From Apostichopus japonicus (Eukaryota > Echinodermata > Holothuroidea > Aspidochirotida > Stichopodidae), in the NCBI RefSeq assembly GCF_037975245.1, contig NC_092568.1, positions 5,926,501 through 5,990,500 of the forward strand: a stretch of 64,000 nt of DNA. Reading direction: 5' to 3'. Below, piece by piece: positions 41,011 to 64,000 of the stretch. How positions within the stretch are numbered: the stretch's first letter is position 1; every line of letters starts with the position of its first letter. The notes beneath the pieces are model-generated. The model ran no database searches. It had not been told where the DNA came from and worked only from the letters and a program-made list of their open reading frames with translations. The position numbers and the translations under genes are program-made.

Positions 41011-41694
41011 GTGATTATTGAAACGTAAGACGAATCAGGGAATCTGTTTCAACTCCATAATTACACATACATCCAAGCACGAACAGAACATGGAAGGTGT
41101 AATCACAGCCGTGTCGTGAAGAGGTACTTGAAATATGCACAACCGGTGGGTCAACCCTAACTAGCGTCGTCTGCTGCATGTTATTTCTAACACTAGTAAT
41201 CAATTTCTATGAGTGATGTCGAACCAATCGTAATATCAAGTACTTTTGGAAGGCTATAAATAACGTGAATTGCTGTCCGAATAGAGTTGGGTATGAATTA
41301 AAGCAAATTCTTTGGCTCTAGGCCTACGTAATTTACGTTACGGTTTTAAAGTTACTACGCTAAGTAGCCTAGATCAACTTTGCGGTGATATCGCAGAAGT
41401 ACTCCACACAGTAACTGTTACTAGATCAGGCACTATAATACTTGTACTATACTACCATACTGGGCCTAACCCTTTATGTAGTCAAGTAAAACTAAACATT
41501 AGCATTGGTCTAATTGTATCTTAAGTGTACATTACATAATCATACATAAAACTCAGCTGCACTACCCTGAGAGGCTTCAACTTTACATAACTTACTCACT
41601 ACAAGCATGTGGAATCATAAAACGGAAGTGTTTGGATGAGATGAGAATCCTAATCTTTATCTTATATTACATAGATCAGTTCTAGCTTAGAACC
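41011..41694. promoter_or_regulatory. upstream region of the Ser/Lys-rich gene
   Basis: No ORF or repeat is recognised. Transcription of the gene at 41695 presumably starts here, but no core promoter element is evident. Confidence 0.3.
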
Positions 41695-44630
41695 ATGGGC
41701 AAGACCTCAGATGAGAAGGACCACACAGACAAGAGAAAGAGACGGTTGCCACAAAGATCATCCTCCTCATCAAGGTCACCAAGCCCGATACGCAAAAGAA
41801 AGAAAAAAGAAAACAACAAAGGGAAGGAAAAATCTAAAGAAATCGTCAAGAGGAAAGATGAATCATCAAGTTCTTCCTCCTCTAGCTCATCTTCATCATC
41901 GTCATCATCTTCTTCCTCAGGCTCAGAATCTTCTTCTAGCTCATCGAGTGATTCAAGTAGAGGTTAGTCTTTGACAATACTGGTTGCTTACAATTTAAAG
42001 ATTTGACTAGAATTGCTTGGTAATACTTATATACATCTGTAGCAGTGATATCCATATGGTATCCTATACATGTGTTCAATTGATATATATGTGCACAGTT
42101 TTTAAGGAACCACATCGATTAATGCTCTATTCGCAAGTCGTCACCAAAAATGACTATGACATGAATCAGTATCAACTCACTTTTCTGTACTATCTCTTTG
42201 GGAAGGCTTTCATAATTTTAATCAAGTTCAAATTGTGAATTGGGTACCTCAAGTGTTGGCTTCAAACAACAAGAACTGAAATTTGTTTGGTTTGTAATCA
42301 ATAGTTCTTGCATTCTATACAAGAACACATTTCAACGAATATATGTGCTATATTTAGGAAAAAAGTTGAAACTCACAGAGTCGATAGAAGATGTCTTAAA
42401 GTACTTTTGCTGTTATTTACAAGGCAGTTGATGATTGAGTTTCATAGTAATCGATGATACTGTATTGCATTTGGTGACGTCACTTCCGGTCAGAACAAAA
42501 TGGCCACAAAAACCATGCAATTAATACAAACTGCAACATTGCAAACTTAAATGTTATACACATCAACATTGTCATAAATATATACCAAGCACCTCAACTC
42601 CCCTAATGACATACTGTAAATATAATTTGAAAGGAAATTAATAAGCACTTGTTGAACAAAATGATCAAATAACCAAGATTGTGATGACATACTAATTCAA
42701 GATTATTTCTTTTTATGAAATGTTAGACTTAGACCCAAGCAAACTTCTCAATATCAGCCTGGGCTGGGAATGTTCTCTGCTGTAAATTATTTCTTATCTA
42801 ATCTCCAGCTGTGGTTCAATACAATTGTGGTTTCACATACTAAGGTGCACTCTGGAGCAGATTGTTCCACAGACTGCAACCTACACAGAGTGCAGTCTAC
42901 ACACAATGCGGCCTACACACACTGCGTCCTACTGTACACACTTTCTGGGGCCTGATCACTGCGGCCTATGCACACTGCGACCTATGCACAAGGTGTCCTA
43001 TACAATGTATAGTTCAGACAATAATTATTCCTTATGCAGTCTACTCATTCAAAGCAATATATGTTTGTGTTAAACATCACCCACTGAATAGCACTGAATG
43101 GAAAGGAAAGAATACATGGACTTTTTCATCCATGCCTCCAGGAATGGTTGGATTATGTTCATCTCCAAAGTCTGGTTAATCCAGCCAGATTTTAGACAAA
43201 TCTGGTATCTAGCCGGATTGGAAAGACCAATTTGGCGCATTCCTGTTTTGGAGAAAATCCATGTTTGTCACATAAATTCATATTTGGTAAAGCAAAACCA
43301 TACCTACTTTGAAATGTATTTAACTAAAGGTTTATTTTAAACACTTCTAAAAAATGGTATTTTCCACACCTTTTGCTGTATTTTACACAGATAAATCTCG
43401 GAAACACAAGAGGAGAATCAAATTAAAGAAAAAGGTAAGGCAATTAGTAACACACAAATGCTTTTCATACAAATCCACCACAAGTGTTTATGGATTGGTT
43501 GTGTTTATGATGTAAAACTTTTTGTTTCTTGTTCTATGCCCCCTAGCACACCCTTTCATATGTCATGTTAGGTTAGTATCATTTCATGCTTCATCACTGA
43601 CATTAGTGTAGTACACCATGTCATGTTAGGCTATTATCATTTCATACTTCGTCACAGACATTAATGTAACATAGTAGGTGTTAAGATTGCTTTTTAGCCT
43701 CTACCTAATATACCAATCTGGTAGGTATAATAGTTGTTGTGGATTAGTCTTTATGGTAACATCATGTACGGTTCATCTTTATATCCATTTTACATCAATT
43801 TTCTTTTAGAAGCTAAAGAAACAAAAGGAATCACCTCAGGGACCTATTCAACTATCAAAGGTGAGTAATTATTTCAGTTTTATCTTCAGAGTATTAAAGG
43901 AAAGATTTTAAGTATCAGAGTCATGCACAGTCACATTAAATTGTGGTGCATTGGGTCATTTCTTGAGCCTGTTCTGTATTCCATGGGTTTTTGGTTGTCT
44001 TATTTTGAAGTTGAATTGGTGAGAGCCAAAGTGATCCTTTGAATGTTCAAGTGGAGTACAGTTTGCAGATTTTTATCTCCATTTACCAGTAACATATAAT
44101 GCCATGTTAATACATAAAGAAAACGAATTGTTATTACCTTTAAATGAGCTAAAGAGGGAAACAGGTCAACTTGAATGCCACCAGTGTCCCTATCATCTGG
44201 GCTAGTGGAGCTACTTGTCAACAGACTAACGTCCTACCCTTATTAGTCAGCCAGCTTTAATATCACCTACAGCTGATGTATATATACCCAGGCCACAAAC
44301 TCATCAATTCGGTTGCCATGACATTTCACTGATGTAAGCAAAGTAAGCCTGCCCAAATATGTTCTTTTTTTTTGTGTGCAGTTTATGAAGAACAGAAAAG
44401 ATGACGAAAGAAGGAGTATTGTATCTGGCAAGAAGATTAAAATGAAGATAAAGAAGAGCAGCAAAGATAAAGAGGTTTGTGAATCTTTCCTTACATTCCT
44501 AACTGATGTAGTTAGTGGCTGATCAATTTATCATCCTTCATGAAAACAACCAACCTCTCTCTCTCTCTTTCATCAACAGAGAGAAATAAATAGAAGTCGT
44601 TTACTTAATTTCTTAAATTCTACAATGTGA
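41695..44630 (+). CDS. small Ser/Lys-rich nuclear-type protein, 5 exons, unrecognised family
   Basis: Exons: 41695-41962, 43391-43434, 43810-43860, 44382-44474, 44580-44630. They total 507 bases (168 aa plus stop), and all phases close. The protein starts MGKTSDEKDHTDKRKRR and has an RSSSSSRSPSPIRKRKKK segment. A Ser run of about 40 residues with scattered Gly and Glu follows, then a Lys-rich part (KHKRRIKLKKK). The C-terminal half looks conserved rather than low-complexity: GPIQLSKFMKNRKDDERRSI, VSGKKIKMKIKKSSKDKERE and NRSRLLNFLN. The composition resembles SR-type splicing-associated proteins, and nuclear location is inferred from it. I cannot name the family with confidence. ARL6IP4-like and FAM133-like proteins were considered; neither matches the C-terminal block as I recall them. 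Confidence 0.78.
42475..42505 (+). promoter_or_regulatory. CRE-ETS-YY1-like cluster in intron 1
   Basis: TGACGTCA (42475-42482) overlaps CACTTCCGGT (an ETS-type site) and is followed by AAAATGGCC (YY1-like) at 42497-42505. This tight trio is typical of housekeeping promoters, yet it lies within an intron. It could be an internal promoter or chance. Confidence 0.35.
42880..42995. repeat. short degenerate repeat, about 15 bp (CACACTGCGGCCTA-like)
   Basis: About seven imperfect units of a form close to ACACTGCGGCCTACAC lie in intron 1 of the Ser/Lys-rich gene. Confidence 0.7.
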
Positions 44631-45458
44631 TGTGATGATGTAATGGAGTACTGGTTTCTGGAAGTTCATTGTGAGGGATGTGACGATTGTTGCTATGGCT
44701 ACGGGCCTTGTGTAGATGATGGCGTATTGCCAAATGGAGACAATACTTCCCATATTAGGATGACTTTGGAAGATAATAGTTCACTGACTGTATTAATATT
44801 GGCATTATCCATCTGACCTTGTGATGTATGCATTGTTGTGAAGCATGTTAATGATCGTTACTGCACATTAACAGACACAGTGAAAAGAGACAGAATATGT
44901 TACTTGGTACCATTGGGAATAATGGATGAATGGATTAGCTCGTGAAAGGTCACTGACCTCTCTGACAAGAGTGTACATGGATGTAACCAAATTTGATGAA
45001 CATTTTCTTTGTGGAAGGAAGAGATGGGGAGAGAGGGTTAGGGATGTTTAGGGAATAGGTAGGGAGGGTAAAAGGAGGGGTAGGGGTATGGTAAATCACC
45101 TAAATGATATGATTCCATGCAGTTAGGTAGGTTCAATTGATTTGGCCAGTTGAGATATCTCTGAGGTCCAAGTTGACGCCCTCAAAAGGATTCTCGACGG
45201 TTATGCAACTGGAGGTTTATACTTTATGATATAGAGAATAGTAACAGAGTTATTAAGTTCAGCATGCCATGTTCACATTTATTCCATATACCACAATATT
45301 GTGAATGTAGTATGCAAATGTTTGCAGCAAACTCGTCTCAAGCAAGACATTCAGTATGAACCATAGTGACTGTTCATTGAACTCTCATCAATGTACAAGA
45401 ATTAACTTCTTTGAAGTGGACCTGATCATGAGCTCATTAAGTATTAACATTTATTACA
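44631..45458. other. 3' untranslated or intergenic sequence
   Basis: No coding frame or repeat is recognised between the stop codon and the 62-bp array. It holds a purine-rich stretch of AGGGAGGG type near 45020-45085. Confidence 0.35.
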
Positions 45459-46140
45459 GTACTGCCAGATGTCACTTTCCTCTTTACAAGATAATAACTG
45501 ACACAGGTGTCTTCAAGTTTATGAGGACACCGGTGAACAGCCCCTTTACAAGATAATAACTGACACAGGTGTCTTCAAGTTTATGAGGACACCAGAGACC
45601 AGCCTCTTTACAAGATAATAACTGACACAGGTGTATTGAAGTTTATGAGGACACCGGACAACAGCCTCTTCACAAGATAATATCCGACACAGGTGTATTG
45701 AAGTTTATGAGGACACCGGTGAACAGCCCCTTTACAAGATAATAACTGACACAGGTGTCTTCAAGTTTATGAGGACACCGGAGAACAGCCTCTTTACAAG
45801 ATAATATCCGACACAGGTGTATTGAAGTTTATGAGGACTCCGGTGAACGGCCCCTTTACAAAATAATAACTGACACAGGTGTATTCAAGTTAATGAGGAC
45901 TCCAGTGAAGGGCCCTTTTACAATATAATAACTGACACAGGTGTATTGAAGTTTATGAGGACTCCGGTGAATGGCCCCTTTACAAAATAATAACTGACAC
46001 AGGTGTATTCAAGTTAATGAGGACTCCAGTGAAGGGCCCTTTACAAAATAATAACTGACACAGGTGTATTGAAGTTTATGAGGACTCCAGTGAAGGGCCC
46101 CTAATAACTGACACAGTTCATGAGGACACCAGTCAACAGA
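45459..46140. repeat. 62-bp minisatellite, about 11 copies
   Basis: The unit contains TTTACAAGATAATAACTGAC, then ACAGGTGT(C/A)TT(C/G)AAGTTTATGAGGACACC. Two subtypes alternate in the right half (AGGACTCCGGTGAA and AGGACTCCAGTGAA), suggesting expansion of a two-unit block. It lies between genes. Confidence 0.93.
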
Positions 46141-47141
46141 AGTCTGACTGTGAAAGTGGAAAAAAATCTTTAACATTTGTACAACTTAAATCTCTGTCGA
46201 TTACAAACACAGACTTATTGAGTAAATTGTTAGTACCTTTAGTCCATATTCTCAATAAACCCCGTCCCTTACTATCAATGGTGAAGTATTTTCACAATGT
46301 TTATCTACAATTACAGGTCATAGAATGTTGTATGCCAGTCATGAATTTGGGTGATATACTACCATTGAAAATAATGTCAACCTAGAAATTAATAATTATG
46401 TCAAGTTTTATGCTACTTATGATTTTGTTGTTGTTGCTGTTGTTACAAATGATTGATAAATATGGTAATCCACTGGCTGGTCAAACATGTCATAAAACAG
46501 AGGTGAAGGTCGTTTCTTGTAGGTACTTCTTCCATTTGTTAAGTATTTCAAGAAGAGAGCAAGTAATAAAAAAACTATAAACAGAATGAAATTGAAGGTC
46601 TCTGTGTATTTATTTTGTGTTATACTGAATTTGTTTTCCTATTCACTGCTTGTGCGGCTTTCATACTAACACTGAATTCATTTGTAAGTATGTCAGATTC
46701 AGAAATGTTGTGCAAGTTTTGCTTTAGTAATAGTTCATGCCATGATACAATTAGTAACACAAGTTGTAATCTTTTAACTGGAATTATAGAGATATAGTAC
46801 ATAGTTCGTTATTTCATTCATAACTTAAGAGGAGGTTCAATTCATTTGTCTAAACTCTTGACACATCATTGCATATGCTAATATCTCTTAGAACACATTA
46901 TCATGTTGGTTAAAAGCCTTACCAGTTGACAAGAACTACTTGATTTATATACTGAATCATTGATTTTAAACGCTAACTAACTTTAATGGTTTCTGACTTT
47001 ATTATCACTGTAGAATATGAATTCGATTGTCTTTATCAATGACCTTTGTATTCATATCTGTCACGCACACATAGTTCAATGTATGTTTGATGTAATGTGC
47101 AGCGTTAACTGTGACTGGAGTTAGTTGATTAATCCATCAAG
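46141..47141. other. intergenic and promoter region of the GH31 gene
   Basis: No coding frame is supported. An AATAAA near 46564 might serve the upstream gene. The GH31 promoter should lie in the right part. I see no clear TATA box. Confidence 0.35.
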
Positions 47142-62969
<15,828 letters not shown>

Positions 62970-64000
62970 AGCCAGCACCTCTTTCATCTGTTTCCTTAAT
63001 CAGCCATGTTCATTTCAACTTGAAAATACTCAGAAAACTCTCTTTCATGATACAATGATGCATTGTGGAGTAGCTTATGTCAATATTGTTTATGTAAAAA
63101 CAGCTACTGTTTCATAGAATTACAGAACTTAACTTGAGAAGAGATTTTCAGTCATATGTACATGATGCTGGAAATAGCTGCTACTATTAATGTTTTGTAC
63201 AATTTTTTTGTACGAAAAAGCTCAATGTATTCCATTAAATATTTTAGGTAATAGTTTATACTGCCTAATTGATGTTTCCTTATCTTGCTACAGGAACAAA
63301 ACTAATGAAAAGTCAACCCAGACATATTTTGTATGCATGTGGGTTTTAATTATCATGCTATTTTGCATACATGTGGGGTTTAGTTATGGTATTTTGTTTT
63401 ATAAGTATAATTCATTTAATCTTAAGTTGCTTCTGTTACCTAATATTTTGTGATTGCAGTAAGTAAATAAATATGTATAACTAATGACCAATCGGTGTGC
63501 TGTATTTGTTCTGTCACTTCTAACTGTATCAGTGTATGCCAATGCATGTCTGTATACATGAAACACTCAAGTGTTACAAACTCTGACATCCATCGTTCTT
63601 AGGCACCACTTTGTGTCACATCAGCAATTCTTCAGATATTTTGATGAACAATTATTGTCAGCTGATCTTATCGTCTTTCTTCCCAAAGGAACCCAGAATG
63701 TAAACAAATACAATCAACATTGACAAATCATACAAAATCAACTTTCAGATTCTTCAGACTTTTGCTTTATTGTGATTCCTTCAATTTAAATGCGAGAAAT
63801 ACATTTTATAAATTAATTTTGGTTTACCAAACCAATTAACCTATTATTACTGCCATCTATCATGTATAGGTACTCAAATTTTCATTTTTTGTTTTTATAA
63901 ATGAATTTTTGATGTATTTCCTTATAATGGTATCTGAGGTATGATCTTAACTCTGTGCATGAAGTTGGTAAGTTCAAACATAGAAGAAATCATTTTGACA
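62970..64000. other. GH31 3' untranslated region and downstream sequence
   Basis: AATAAA at 63466-63471, about 500 bases past the stop, is the likely poly(A) signal of the GH31 gene. Beyond it, no coding frame, repeat or RNA is recognised to the edge of the window. Confidence 0.5.

Overview
The window is animal nuclear DNA. It is AT-rich, with intron-dense genes that have GT-AG borders and short conserved exons, many minisatellites, and small hAT-type DNA elements. The gene families (RIOX1/NO66, MCFD2-type EF-hand protein, TOMM20, a trefoil-bearing GH31 glucosidase) and the overall texture suggest a marine invertebrate, perhaps an echinoderm such as a sea cucumber. The species is an inference and is not proven here.

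Layout. (1) 0.3-1.95 kb, minus strand: 5' part of an unrecognised acidic-tail gene that runs off the left edge. (2) 3.0-19.1 kb, plus: a complete 16-exon RIOX1 ribosomal oxygenase (770 aa). It carries a U2-snRNA-like structured insertion in intron 1, a decayed copy of exon 13, and a minisatellite in intron 13 that contains the gene's own splice acceptor; a hAT MITE sits inside that array. (3) 20.8-21.6 kb: a 40-bp minisatellite. (4) 24.8-30.1 kb, minus: an MCFD2-like secreted EF-hand gene with two alternative last exons, each encoding the second EF-hand. (5) 30.1-36.4 kb: mostly featureless, with a 44-bp minisatellite. (6) 36.5-39.8 kb, minus: complete TOMM20 (5 exons). (7) 40.1-41.0 kb: a hAT MITE and a Penelope-like RT fossil. 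(8) 41.7-44.6 kb, plus: a small Ser/Lys-rich gene (5 exons, 168 aa). (9) 45.5-46.1 kb: a 62-bp minisatellite. (10) 47.1-63.0 kb, plus: a complete 22-exon GH31 alpha-glucosidase (905 aa) with an N-terminal membrane anchor and a trefoil domain. Its introns hold a 46-bp array of about 32 copies, a 37-bp array of about 17 copies and a foldback-type element with an 8-bp target duplication.

The genes do not form a pathway; they look like ordinary housekeeping and digestive neighbours. The most unusual theme is structural. Several tandem arrays contain or imitate splice-site sequence directly beside the real exon (RIOX1 exon 14, the MCFD2-like exon 1, GH31 exon 9). Exon borders were joined by hand from reading frame, splice consensus and family alignment; all joined phases close exactly in the five main genes.
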